Positions 24,822 through 32,809 of a stretch of 40,883 bases of DNA are shown piece by piece; position 1 is the first letter of the stretch; each line of letters begins with the position of its first letter. The notes below the pieces were generated by a model. The model searched no databases. It saw only the letters and a list, made by a program, of their open reading frames with translations, and was not told the DNA's origin. Source of the DNA: Candidatus Eiseniibacteriota bacterium. Lineage in GTDB: Bacteria > Joyebacterota > Joyebacteria > Joyebacterales > Joyebacteraceae. The position numbers and the translations under genes were made by a program. The stretch lies in NCBI GenBank assembly GCA_030600655.1, contig JAUVLP010000010.1, forward strand, positions 1-40,883, given 5' to 3'.

Positions 24822-25786
24822 GAATCGTCCTCGATATGGATACCGGTGTTGATGATGCGATCGCGATGGTGCTCGCGATGAACTCCCCTGAGTTCGAGAT
24901 TGAGGCCATTACAACGGTTGCTGGAAACGCGCCCATCCTTCAATGCACACGCAATTCCCTTCTCATTACCGAACTCATCGAGCCGTGGACTCCCCCACCG
25001 GTCGCGCATGGTGCGTGCGAGCCGCTCATACACTCTCTGATTATCGCACCCGAAGTTCACGGTCACGATGGCCTTGGCGGGCTACTGAACTCGCTCCCGA
25101 CGCCCCACCACACCATGGATACCAGGCCCGCGGTCGAGCTCCTCACGGCCATCCCGCACGACGGACCGGATGATGTAACGCTGATCGCTACCGGACCTCT
25201 CACAAATCTGGCCGTGGCACTCCGGGCTGATCCAGTTGCAATGGCAGCCTACAGGCGGATCGTTATCATGGGAGGTGCGTTCGCTGTGCCTGGAAACACC
25301 GGGCCGTTTGCTGAATTTAACTTCTACGTCGATCCGGACGCGGCATCAGAGGTCCTTGCCTCGGGACTGAATGTGACCCTTCTACCTCTGGACGTAACGA
25401 CAAGCACGGCTCTCACACGAAGAGCGCTGGAGTCACTGGTGAAGAGTGGTGGTCGGACCAACATCCCCGCTCAAGCCAGGCCCGGCCGAAACCTGGCCGC
25501 GATCCTCTATCGCGCCATCGATTACTATATGAGTTTCCAGAAGGACGAATCGGGACAGGATGGCGGTTTCATGCACGACCCGCTCGCCGTTGCCGTTGCC
25601 CTCTTACCCTCCATCATCACGACGAAGCCGGCATCCATTGAGGTCGTGACGAGCGGACCTGAACGCGGGCGTTCTCTCCTGCATCCACCTGTAGATGGGC
25701 GCACGGTCGACATCGCCGTCGATCTCAAGGAGAGTAGATTTCACCAGATCCTCGAAGAGAGAGTACTTTCGCCGGTGTGGGGATGA
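24818..25786 (+). CDS. Inosine/uridine-preferring nucleoside hydrolase family protein
   Basis: This is a 322-residue member of the IUNH family, which hydrolyses the N-glycosidic bond of ribonucleosides to give ribose and base. The calcium-binding N-terminal motif is VLDMDTGVDDAIAM. VTLIATGPLTNLAVAL, the IVIMGGAF strand and NFYVDPDAA follow, and the late FMHDPLAVAVAL supplies another calcium/ribose ligand. The length is normal, so the gene appears complete. It overlaps the epimerase gene by ATGA. Its TGA stop is directly followed, in the same frame, by a patatin fragment, which suggests a deletion or rearrangement just downstream. Confidence 0.93.
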   Translation: MRIVLDMDTGVDDAIAMVLAMNSPEFEIEAITTVAGNAPILQCTRNSLLITELIEPWTPPPVAHGACEPLIHSLIIAPEVHGHDGLGGLLNSLPTPHHTMDTRPAVELLTAIPHDGPDDVTLIATGPLTNLAVALRADPVAMAAYRRIVIMGGAFAVPGNTGPFAEFNFYVDPDAASEVLASGLNVTLLPLDVTTSTALTRRALESLVKSGGRTNIPAQARPGRNLAAILYRAIDYYMSFQKDESGQDGGFMHDPLAVAVALLPSIITTKPASIEVVTSGPERGRSLLHPPVDGRTVDIAVDLKESRFHQILEERVLSPVWG

Positions 25787-26390
25787 ACCCTCTCCACCAT
25801 CGTGCTGTCTGAGAAAGCCTCCGGCATCTGCGCGAGCTCCGCCATACCAAGTGTCTCCACACCTGTAGAGATGAACGACACGATTCTCGTCGACGGTGGC
25901 CTGATCAATCCTCTACCTGTCGGCGTAGCGAGAGGAATGGAAAGTGATTTCGTGATCGCCGTGGATGTCGGTCGTGCGACCACGGGTTCAACGACTCCTC
26001 CGGTTCTGCAGGCACACGAGACAAACAACGACTGCAACAGGGACAGTTCCAGCTCTTCGGTGGGAGTGCAGTTGTTCAAGTCCCTGAGCGACCTCATAGA
26101 TACACTCGACATTGCCCCACTGGCTGCCCTCCGCCGGCGCTCCCAAAAGATGCCTCTTCCGCACGTCTTTGAGGTGCTCATGGCCTCGATCAACATCATG
26201 GAGATGGAGATCACAGAGACGCGACTCAAGACTGAACCCGCTGATCTGCTGATCGATCCGCCCAGCGCTCGGGCACATCGGCTTCTTCGAATTCAACAGG
26301 GCCGAAGAAGCAATCGCTGGGAGCTACCGCGCTACGAAGGATGGACTCAACGCTCCCCCCGATCGCGGCCGTTTCCTCGTGCGCGACTAG
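25787..26390 (+). pseudogene. Remnant of a patatin-like phospholipase gene (5'-truncated, frameshifted)
   Basis: Read in the same frame as the nucleoside hydrolase and starting right after its TGA, the sequence encodes the C-terminal half of a bacterial patatin: ASSAIPSV, then LVDGGLINPLPVGVARGM with the catalytic Asp of DGG, and DFVIAVDVG. The N-terminal half with the oxyanion loop and the GxSxG serine is absent. Near 26261-26270 the frame shifts: after LLIDPP the family-typical LGHIGFFEFNRAEEAI continues in another frame and ends at the TAG at 26388-26390. The longest single frame would instead run through unrelated sequence to 26614. Loss of the nucleophile and the frameshift make this a decayed gene. 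Its end overlaps the radical SAM gene on the other strand by 44 bases. Confidence 0.82.
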
Positions 26391-27873
26391 ATAGAAATCT
26401 TGCCGGCAACCAGGTCCGGTGGCTATGCCCGGCCTCTTCTCCTGGCAGATCAGCATACTCTTTCCGCCAGATTGGGTCTGTCAGACGCTTGATCTCCTCC
26501 CCGTACTCCACCATCCCTTCACAATACACCGTGTCGTCCAAAGCTACTGCGGCCTCGTTGTTCAAAGGTTTTGCTCCGCTCTTCTCAATGGCTTCCTTTA
26601 CGATGGGGAAATGATCCCGAATCACACAGGGACACAACCAGTTGTCAACCTGCCCAGCTGCCCGATCGTATCCATACTCATCCTGCCATTTGCGTATGCG
26701 CTTGAAGAAATCCATGTCGAGCACCGTATTGAGGTCTCCCCCCGACTCGAAGACATCATATATGTTGCCGCATACGTACGGCACAAAGGCACAGGGAGTG
26801 ATGTCCCCGTTCCAATCGATGTAGAAGTAGCCATCCCCGCGCCCGGCTGCGATACATCCGCAGGACACAGCCCCACTGTTCCAGAAATCCGCGATGAAGT
26901 ACTTTTTCTCCACGACGAGCCGGAGCATCCGCTCACGCATCTCAACTCGCTGATCCGGCGTCGGCGCAAGATCCAGCGTCTGTCCGCGGCCGACAGGCAT
27001 ATACTGGAACAGCCACGCGAAGATCGCTCCCTGTTGCTCAAAGTAGAAATCGGCGAACTCATCACTTGTGATAAGTTCCCAGTTGTGGCGCGTCGGTGTC
27101 GCAGAGATGCCAAAGGGTACACCGTGCTTCCGAAGACTTCCCATCGCAGCAAGCACCTTGCGGTGAACACCTTTCCCCCGCCTCGCGTCCGTCTCTTTCT
27201 CGAATCCCTCGATGGATATCGCGGGCATGATGTTCCCAAGCTCACTCATGCGCTTTGCGGCTGCATCATCTATCAATGTCGCGTTGGTGTAGACCATGAA
27301 CATGTCGGAATCATGCTTCTCGACCATATCAAGGAAGTCCCGTTCCCCGTCCCGCCACATGAACGGCTCCCCACCCGAGATCACAGTGAAGTGGGACCTC
27401 CAGAGCTCTCGCTTCTCTGTCAGAATCCGGTCAAAGGTATCGAAATCCAAGCTTCCGTGCGTGCCGGGGTTACTCTCCGCATAGCAACCTTTACAGCGCA
27501 GATTGCACTTGCCGGTCGGACTCACAAGCACGAACTTCGGAGGGTAGAAACCAAGATTCTCAATGATCTCTTCTTTACTCTTCTTGGTCAGCATAACATT
27601 GTTCCAGAAGACATCCGCCATCCGACGTGCAACGTGTTCGCAGATCAGTGATTTCTCTACCGCTCTATCGAAACCCGTGATCATGGCCGTGAAATATGTG
27701 TAGATTTCTTCGTGGACTCCGTAAGGGCGCCTGGCTGGATTCTGCTTGACCATCAGCTTGTAGACTTGGTGTCCAATGTGGCTGGTGATGACTCTCCTTA
27801 TGTGTCGCTCCCTCGCCAGGTGCAAGGCCATCCCCCGTACCGGGCGACCTGCCAGAGTTGCAATCATGCTCAT
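26347..27873 (-). CDS. Radical SAM protein with SPASM-like C-terminal Fe-S region
   Basis: This is a 508-residue protein. After about 115 residues of helical N-terminal sequence, the radical SAM cluster motif is GKCNLRCKGCYAES (Cys 123, 127, 130), followed by ISGGEPFMW. The C-terminal third holds further Cys groups (VSCGCIAAG, ITPCAFVPYVCGN, NWLCPCVI), which fits auxiliary [4Fe-4S] clusters of the SPASM/twitch type. The substrate is not known. AGGAGGTGA precedes the ATG. The last 40 or so residues are Arg/Gly-rich and read through the antisense of the patatin remnant, so the natural stop may have been lost in the same rearrangement (inference). The TetR gene ends 45 bases upstream and is probably cotranscribed. 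Confidence 0.9.
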   Translation of the reverse strand: MSMIATLAGRPVRGMALHLARERHIRRVITSHIGHQVYKLMVKQNPARRPYGVHEEIYTYFTAMITGFDRAVEKSLICEHVARRMADVFWNNVMLTKKSKEEIIENLGFYPPKFVLVSPTGKCNLRCKGCYAESNPGTHGSLDFDTFDRILTEKRELWRSHFTVISGGEPFMWRDGERDFLDMVEKHDSDMFMVYTNATLIDDAAAKRMSELGNIMPAISIEGFEKETDARRGKGVHRKVLAAMGSLRKHGVPFGISATPTRHNWELITSDEFADFYFEQQGAIFAWLFQYMPVGRGQTLDLAPTPDQRVEMRERMLRLVVEKKYFIADFWNSGAVSCGCIAAGRGDGYFYIDWNGDITPCAFVPYVCGNIYDVFESGGDLNTVLDMDFFKRIRKWQDEYGYDRAAGQVDNWLCPCVIRDHFPIVKEAIEKSGAKPLNNEAAVALDDTVYCEGMVEYGEEIKRLTDPIWRKEYADLPGEEAGHSHRTWLPARFLSSRARGNGRDRGER

Positions 27874-27918
27874 TCTTCACCTCCTGTGCGCATCGCGCGC
27901 CACGGGAAACACTCATAA

Positions 27919-28536
27919 CTATCCGGCCAGGCTTCCCTTGAGAAACAGCTTTGATATTGTACTGATGTTATCCTCGTATGGGTGTCGTTTGGGGTCCTTT
28001 AGCCAAGACAGGAGGAATGCGTTTGTCAGCCCCTCCAGAGCAATGGCCATGTCGTGCGGGTCCAGATCTCTGAGAACCTTCGCCCGCACACCCTTCTCCA
28101 TCACTGATGCCAATCGCTCAATGAGATCATCGTGGAGCAAGTCTATCTCCTCGTGTAGTCCCGCTCTGAGGTTGAAGCTCACGCCTCCCGTCTCCGCGAA
28201 ATACAGGTAGAAGATCTCGATGTTCGGCGCGAACATCCTGCCTTTCGCGCTGATGTACGCGTTGAGGGCCGCAAGCACTTCCTGTTCCCTGGAGAGCACA
28301 TCTGTCAGTGTCCGATGGTACTCTCCCACCTTCTCCAGCATCGCGGCCTTGTAGAGATCCTCCTTGTTCGAGAAGAATCGGTAAATTGTTCCCAGCGCGA
28401 ACTCCGCTCTCTTCGCGATGGCCTTCATTGAGACGTGGTGATATCCCCTCTCCGAGAAGAGCTCAAGTGCCGCAGTGAGCATGTCTCCTCTCTGACGGCG
28501 CTTCTCCTTCTCTCTGCGTGAGAGCCCTGCCCCCAT
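27919..28536 (-). CDS. TetR/AcrR-family transcriptional regulator
   Basis: This regulator has about 205 residues. The N-terminal helix-turn-helix is clear: ALELFSERGYHHVSMKAIAKRAEFALGTIYRFF, followed by the NKEDLY helix. The C-terminal ligand domain is of usual length. The ATG at 28536 has GGGAGG eight bases upstream; a TTG two codons earlier lies too close to that site. It is followed by the radical SAM gene and preceded by a promoter at 28600-28627. TetR proteins usually repress their own operon, so it may control the radical SAM gene. Confidence 0.93.
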   Translation of the reverse strand: MGAGLSRREKEKRRQRGDMLTAALELFSERGYHHVSMKAIAKRAEFALGTIYRFFSNKEDLYKAAMLEKVGEYHRTLTDVLSREQEVLAALNAYISAKGRMFAPNIEIFYLYFAETGGVSFNLRAGLHEEIDLLHDDLIERLASVMEKGVRAKVLRDLDPHDMAIALEGLTNAFLLSWLKDPKRHPYEDNISTISKLFLKGSLAG

Positions 28537-28599
28537 GTTCAAGCCCTCCCATCATTGGAACCACGTGGATAGCTGCTCAAAAATAGAACATATCGTCAT

Positions 28600-28627
28600 A
28601 CTATAGAACGCGACGTCACATTGTCAA
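28600..28627 (-). promoter_or_regulatory. Promoter of the TetR-radical SAM operon
   Basis: On the minus strand a perfect TTGACA (28622-28627) is followed by 16 bases and TATAGT (28600-28605). The start of transcription would be near 28593, about 57 bases before the ATG. The heptamer GTTCTAT occurs twice (around the -10 and just after the start), 20 or so bases apart, and could be part of the TetR operator. Confidence 0.7.
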
Positions 28628-28670
28628 GCTCTTTCTTCCGTCTCACTCTGGGACCCCCGGGAAGGAGCAC

Positions 28671-28707
28671 AAAGGAAAAGAGCGGGCCCCTATCGAGGGA
28701 CCCGCTC
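28671..28707 (-). terminator. Rho-independent terminator of the hydrogenase-antiporter operon
   Basis: On the minus strand GAGCGGGTCCC (28707-28697) pairs with GGGCCCGCTC (28689-28680) and TTTTCCTTT follows. It lies about 30 bases after the stop of the NuoI-like gene and marks the 3' end of the operon. Confidence 0.85.
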
Positions 28708-28735
28708 CAGTGTGTTCTCTCATGCATAACAGAGG

Positions 28736-29341
28736 CTAGCCCTGCCAGTCCTCCGTGATGTATACCTCCCGCCTGCACGACGGACACAGAACCCTGTATG
28801 CATCCCCTCTCCCGAGCGGTTTGTCGCCACGCACCGACGGATCGGTCGTTGCATCAAGTTCCATGTTCAAAGCCGTTACAAGAACAGGATTGGCTACGGC
28901 CAGCGAGCCGGTCTTCCGCGCGATCCACAACAGATGTTCCCGTGTCGTGATCACTCCACCGCACGACTCGCACCGGACGAGTTCCTTCTCGATTTTCGTC
29001 ACGGCTTGTTCCCTATCGAAGACCGCAAGCTCGAATTTCTCATTCGAGAGGATGATGCCCTTTGTGGTTGTACAGTACGCCTCGCATTGGCCGCAATAGA
29101 TGCAATTGTCAAAATGGTGAACCAGTGTTCTGGTGTTACCCTCGTCCAATACGTCGATCGTCCTGGCTGGGCATACCTCCGCACAAGCCCCACACCCAAT
29201 ACAACCATCCTCTTGGAACTCCGGCTGTCCGCGAAAGGCGTCAGCCGGCTTCAAGGGGGTGAACGGGTACGAGGTCGTATACGGCCCCTTGATCACAGCG
29301 GTGATCGCTTCCTTCAACTCCCGCACCTTTGGTGTCTTCAT
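28736..29341 (-). CDS. mbhN: NuoI/HycF-like ferredoxin subunit of the membrane-bound hydrogenase
   Basis: This 201-residue protein has two [4Fe-4S] motifs, CIGCGACAEVCP and CIYCGQCEAYCT, as in NuoI, HycF and MbhN. These subunits pass electrons from the soluble donor to the small subunit. The C-terminal part carries two more CxxC pairs (CESC and CPSC) with the spacing of a zinc-ribbon-like knuckle, as in HycF-type proteins. AGGAG lies five bases before the ATG. It is the last gene of the operon; in Pyrococcus-type mbh operons the corresponding gene is also last. Confidence 0.9.
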   Translation of the reverse strand: MKTPKVRELKEAITAVIKGPYTTSYPFTPLKPADAFRGQPEFQEDGCIGCGACAEVCPARTIDVLDEGNTRTLVHHFDNCIYCGQCEAYCTTTKGIILSNEKFELAVFDREQAVTKIEKELVRCESCGGVITTREHLLWIARKTGSLAVANPVLVTALNMELDATTDPSVRGDKPLGRGDAYRVLCPSCRREVYITEDWQG

Positions 29342-29368
29342 GGCTGCTCCTGTCTTCGTCGATAGATC

Positions 29369-29707
29369 CTACCGACCGGTGTCTTCCTTGTACTTGTCGA
29401 CGATCGAGCCTTCCCACAGCTTAACGCCGGCAATGTGCGCCCCGCGAGCAAGAGCATGGCTTCCGGTCGGGGACGTCCACAGCACGAAGATCGCCGCCAG
29501 GAGCGCTTTGATGCCCATCGCGTTCCATCCTGAGTGCACGAGCACCCCGATAAGGATGAGAAACGTGCCGAGTGTGACACACTTCGTCGCAGCCTGAAGC
29601 CTGTTGTAGACATCGGGGAGTCGAATCAGTCCGAGCGCACCAACAAGATCAAACGTAACACCGATAGAGATCAGGATGATGGGTACCAGTCCTATCTGAC
29701 TACTCAT
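29369..29707 (-). CDS. mrpG: Mrp/Mnh cation:proton antiporter subunit G
   Basis: This small membrane protein has 112 residues and three hydrophobic helices. The first carries VPIILISIGVTFDLVGALGLIRLPDVYNRLQAATK, characteristic of MrpG/MnhG (and MbhC). The ATG at 29707 is chosen because GGAGGGGAGGGG lies just upstream and overlaps the end of mrpF by eight bases; a longer reading frame into mrpF is not needed. It works with the other Mrp subunits to exchange cations for protons. Confidence 0.92.
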   Translation of the reverse strand: MSSQIGLVPIILISIGVTFDLVGALGLIRLPDVYNRLQAATKCVTLGTFLILIGVLVHSGWNAMGIKALLAAIFVLWTSPTGSHALARGAHIAGVKLWEGSIVDKYKEDTGR

Positions 29708-29954
29708 CGAATCCCCTCCCCTCCAGGTACTTCGCCAGGGCCAGCGTCGCGATGAACGAAAGCAGGGCCCAGGCGATGGCAATGTTGAGATAGAAATCTT
29801 GACCGGTCACAATTCCAAAGACACCACAGATCCCCACCACCATCACACCGATCGTGTCTATCCCAACCGCCCTGTCGGGTGGCGTTGGTCCCTTTGCTAC
29901 CCTGTAGAGGCACATGAAGCACCCCATGATCAGCAAGAACAGGATTACGGTCAT
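29700..29954 (-). CDS. mrpF: Mrp/Mnh cation:proton antiporter subunit F
   Basis: This 84-residue protein has three transmembrane helices, and the signature KGPTPPDRAVGIDTIGVM defines MrpF/MnhF/MbhB. The start codon shares its A with the TGA of mrpE (TGATG), a form of tight translational coupling. The stop overlaps the start of mrpG. Confidence 0.94.
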   Translation of the reverse strand: MTVILFLLIMGCFMCLYRVAKGPTPPDRAVGIDTIGVMVVGICGVFGIVTGQDFYLNIAIAWALLSFIATLALAKYLEGRGFDE

Positions 29955-30457
29955 CAGTCGAACACCCTCCTCAAGGTAACCTCGAAGCGACCCGCGATGT
30001 CCTTGGTAATCGCCTCCGCATCCTCGAGATTCTCGTGGACATTGATCCAGTGTACATAGAGCCAGTCGTCGATGATGTCGATGGTCAGTGTACCCGGTGT
30101 CAGTGTGATCGAGTTCGCGAGAAACGCTTTGGCCTCGTCACTCTTCAGTGTCGTTTTGATCTTCACGATTCCCGGTCGGATAGGCAGGTTCGGATGAAGC
30201 ACTCTGTAGAGAACATCGAAATTGGCCATGACAATCCAGAACAGGAGCGAGATCAAATGTATTATCGCCCAGAACCATCGCACCGGACTGAAGAGCCTCT
30301 CCGCCCCCTTCGGCAGGAGACCCGACAGTGCAAGCGCAAACACCATCGCCAGCACCGCCCCCACAACCACTCCCTGCCAGTCGAAAGACCACGTCAGAAG
30401 CAGCCAAAGGACAAAGTAGATTACGAAATCCAGGAGCCTTCGCTTCAGTGTGTCCAT
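29954..30457 (-). CDS. mrpE: Mrp/Mnh cation:proton antiporter subunit E
   Basis: This 167-residue protein has two or three N-terminal hydrophobic helices (DFVIYFVLWLLLTWSFDW, GAVLAMVFALALSGL, FWAIIHLISLLFWIVM). A cytoplasmic domain follows with the MrpE signature KTTLKSDEAKAFLANSITLTPGT and DDWLYVHWINV. The ATG at 30457 has AAGGAG five bases upstream, so the longer frame to 30508 is rejected. It lies 16 bases after mrpD and overlaps mrpF by one base. Confidence 0.92.
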   Translation of the reverse strand: MDTLKRRLLDFVIYFVLWLLLTWSFDWQGVVVGAVLAMVFALALSGLLPKGAERLFSPVRWFWAIIHLISLLFWIVMANFDVLYRVLHPNLPIRPGIVKIKTTLKSDEAKAFLANSITLTPGTLTIDIIDDWLYVHWINVHENLEDAEAITKDIAGRFEVTLRRVFD

Positions 30458-30473
30458 CAGTGCTCCTTGTCCT

Positions 30474-32006
30474 CTATCCGAGGACCAGCTGGATATACTC
30501 CGCGCCATTCATGAGAGCGTCGCGGGCCGGCTCCAGAATATGCACCCCTATCACGGGGTAGAGGAGTCCGAACCCGACGCAGGCTATCGCCAGTAGGATG
30601 AGAGGCACATACATGAGAGCGGGAACCTCCCTTGCCTTCTCAACCAGCTTCGATACGGTCCCGTAGAGGATCTCGCGCTGGACTTTGATATAGTAGGCCA
30701 GTGTCACAAATGCGAAGACGATGGCCACGATCGCAATTGCCGTGTACCCGGCCTTGACTGTAGCGACCAGGATCACGAGCTTGCTCCAGAATCCGCTGAA
30801 TGGAGGTACTCCAGCGATGGAGAGCGCAGCCATGTTTGTTGTGAACGCCGTGATCGGCATCTTCTCTCTCAAGCCGCCCAGCTGCTTCATGTCTCTGGTC
30901 CCGGTCGCATGCTGGATAGCGCCGGATGAAAGGAACAACAGGGACTTGAACGCAACATGGTTGAACATATGAAAGAGGCCGCCCAGTATCGCAAGTCCCG
31001 CGATGGAGATCTGCCCACCGGTCGCGAGCACGCGCGCGCCTACTCCGATTCCCAGCATGACGTAACCGATCTGGCCGATCGAACTGTACGCCAGGAGCCG
31101 CTTGTAGTCCCACTGGCCGATCGCAAGAATGCCTCCGATGACGATCGACAGGAGCGCGAACGCTATCATAGCGTTTGCGAAAATAACACTGCCTGCACCA
31201 CCAGCTGCTATGCCGTAGACGTTGAAGAACACACGACAGATCGCGTAGATGCCCAAACTCTTAATGACTACACCCGAGAGCATCGCCGAGATCGGCGCGG
31301 GAGCCGAAGGATGCGCATCAGGAAGCCAAGCGTGGAACGGCACAAGGGCTGCCTTCAGACCGAAACCCATGAGGAAAAACGCTCCGGCAAGAAGCAGTCC
31401 CGGATTCATCTGGCCGCCAAATTGAGTCGCGATCTCTCTCGCCACGTCGGCCATATTGAGACTGCCGGTAACCGCATAGACCGTTCCGATGCCAAACAAC
31501 AGCATCACCGATGCAACGCTACCGAGGATGAGATATTTGAAGCCCGCCTCGAGTTCCTCGGCGCCGACTCCGAACGCGACAAGAGCATATGACGCGATCG
31601 ACGCTACCTCGAGGAACACGTAGAGATTGAAGAGGTCTCCCGACACAACCACCCCGTTCATCCCGGCAACCATCAGCATGAAGAGCGAGTAGTACTTGGT
31701 GAGGCCCGTGTATCTCTGCATGTACTTGATCGAGAAGAGGACACAGAGGAATCCCACCAGGTTGATCGCTATGAGCAAGAGAGTAGAAAGACCGTCGCTG
31801 ACAAGAGCGATCCCCCAGGGTGGTGGCCAACCTCCCATGTGATACACGGCCGCCGGCCTGCCAACCTGCAGCACCGCCATGATCCCCAGTATCAGCGTGA
31901 ACAGGGGGGCAAGTGTCTCTCCGCTCTTCTTCCACCAGAGCCCCAGAAGAGGGATGAGAAAGGCCGCTCCGAGCGGGATCGCAACATAGAGTGGTAAAGG
32001 GTTCAT
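30474..32006 (-). CDS. mrpD: Mrp/Mnh antiporter subunit D (NuoN/MbhH-like proton channel)
   Basis: This 510-residue protein has about 14 transmembrane helices and belongs to the NuoL/M/N-MrpA/D antiporter family. Key charged residues of the proton path appear in FLEVASIASY (Glu), GLKAALVPFHAWLPDAHPSAP (Lys), QWDYKRLLAYSSIGQIGY (Lys), and FHMFNHVAFKSLLFL (His and Lys). GAGGGGA precedes the ATG and lies at the very end of mrpC, with a three-base gap between the genes. Translation of this subunit is thus likely coupled to that of mrpC, which matters because mrpC carries an internal stop. Confidence 0.95.
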   Translation of the reverse strand: MNPLPLYVAIPLGAAFLIPLLGLWWKKSGETLAPLFTLILGIMAVLQVGRPAAVYHMGGWPPPWGIALVSDGLSTLLLIAINLVGFLCVLFSIKYMQRYTGLTKYYSLFMLMVAGMNGVVVSGDLFNLYVFLEVASIASYALVAFGVGAEELEAGFKYLILGSVASVMLLFGIGTVYAVTGSLNMADVAREIATQFGGQMNPGLLLAGAFFLMGFGLKAALVPFHAWLPDAHPSAPAPISAMLSGVVIKSLGIYAICRVFFNVYGIAAGGAGSVIFANAMIAFALLSIVIGGILAIGQWDYKRLLAYSSIGQIGYVMLGIGVGARVLATGGQISIAGLAILGGLFHMFNHVAFKSLLFLSSGAIQHATGTRDMKQLGGLREKMPITAFTTNMAALSIAGVPPFSGFWSKLVILVATVKAGYTAIAIVAIVFAFVTLAYYIKVQREILYGTVSKLVEKAREVPALMYVPLILLAIACVGFGLLYPVIGVHILEPARDALMNGAEYIQLVLG

Positions 32007-32009
32007 TGG

Positions 32010-32357
32010 CTATCCCCTCAGCTTGCTGATCACGGACATGTCAAAGGTCCCGTGCTTCTCGTAGAGCCGAATGCACATCGCCACCATGAGTGATAGAACC
32101 CCCAGGCCGATAACGATGGATGTGAGCACCATCGCTTGTGGAAGAGGATCCACGAAACGCTCAAGTGTAGCAACGGGCATGTCCGGTTCGATGATCGGCG
32201 CCACGCCGCCGGTCTTGTACCCGATGATGATGAGATACAGATTCACGGCGTAGTCCATAATAACTATGCCGAGAACCTACTTCACGATGTTCTTCTTGGC
32301 CACGAGACAATAGAGCCCCATTGTCAGAAGAACTACGCATAGGAAATAGACGGTCAT
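32010..32357 (-). pseudogene. mrpC: Mrp/Mnh antiporter subunit C (NuoK/MbhG-like) interrupted by an in-frame TAG
   Basis: The full frame would encode 115 residues. It starts at ATG 32357, which overlaps the stop of mrpB as ATGA, and encodes VYFLCVVLLTMGLYCLVAKKNIVK. An amber codon TAG follows at 32279-32277 (codon 27). The same frame then continues with VLGIVIMDYAVNLYLIIIGYKTGG, which is exactly the next conserved MrpC helix, to a TAG at 32010-32012. No frameshift is involved. An ATG at 32258 could restart translation, but it has no ribosome site and would lose the first helix. TAG ends many other genes here, so it is not a sense codon genome-wide. The gene could be truly broken, read through, or affected by a single-base sequence error. 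Confidence 0.85.
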
Positions 32358-32809
32358 GCTAGTTCATCCTCGATCATGGCCCTGAAGGAACGTCTACGGA
32401 AGATCGCCAGCGCCGAGAAGACCAAGAAGAGCGAGCTGGAAACCTTGAACGCTATGGCGATATTGAGCGGCAGAATCATCCCCGAACTCAAGAGCCGGAA
32501 GACTTCCCCTCTGCCAAAGGCGTTCATAAAGAAGGCACCGACTGTTACGCCAAACCACCCGATGAGCAGGAACGCGAGAGCTCCACCACTGTCGATGATG
32601 TGGGCTGCCTTCTCGGGCAACTTGGAGAAAGCCACGTCCTTCCCATGCGCCAGCATCGCAAGAATGAATGCGCATGCGATGATCACGCCCCCCGCGAATC
32701 CCCCTCCCGGTGTCAAGTGACCATACAGCACAATATACACGCCGAAAACGATGATGAAACCAACAACGAAGTCCGTGATCGTCTTAACGATAAGAGTCAT
32801 ACCGATCAT
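32354..32809 (-). CDS. mrpB: Mrp/Mnh antiporter subunit B (MbhF-like)
   Basis: This is a 151-residue membrane protein with four helices. The signature GHLTPGGGFAGGVIIACAFIL marks the MnhB domain. The ATG overlaps the stop of the preceding gene by four bases (ATGA) with GGAGGT nine bases upstream, and the stop overlaps the mrpC start in the same way. Confidence 0.94.
   Translation of the reverse strand: MIGMTLIVKTITDFVVGFIIVFGVYIVLYGHLTPGGGFAGGVIIACAFILAMLAHGKDVAFSKLPEKAAHIIDSGGALAFLLIGWFGVTVGAFFMNAFGRGEVFRLLSSGMILPLNIAIAFKVSSSLFLVFSALAIFRRRSFRAMIEDELA

Noticed and set aside
26419-27651. A plus-strand open frame of 410 codons opposite the radical SAM gene
   Set aside because: The minus strand encodes clear CxxxCxxC and SPASM-like motifs with a strong ribosome site; the plus-strand peptide matches nothing recognisable.
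32277-32279. TAG as a reassigned sense codon in this organism
   Set aside because: TAG is the ordinary stop of many genes in the window (for example the M29 aminopeptidase, the Usp gene, otsB, the small and large hydrogenase subunits), so genome-wide recoding is not tenable.
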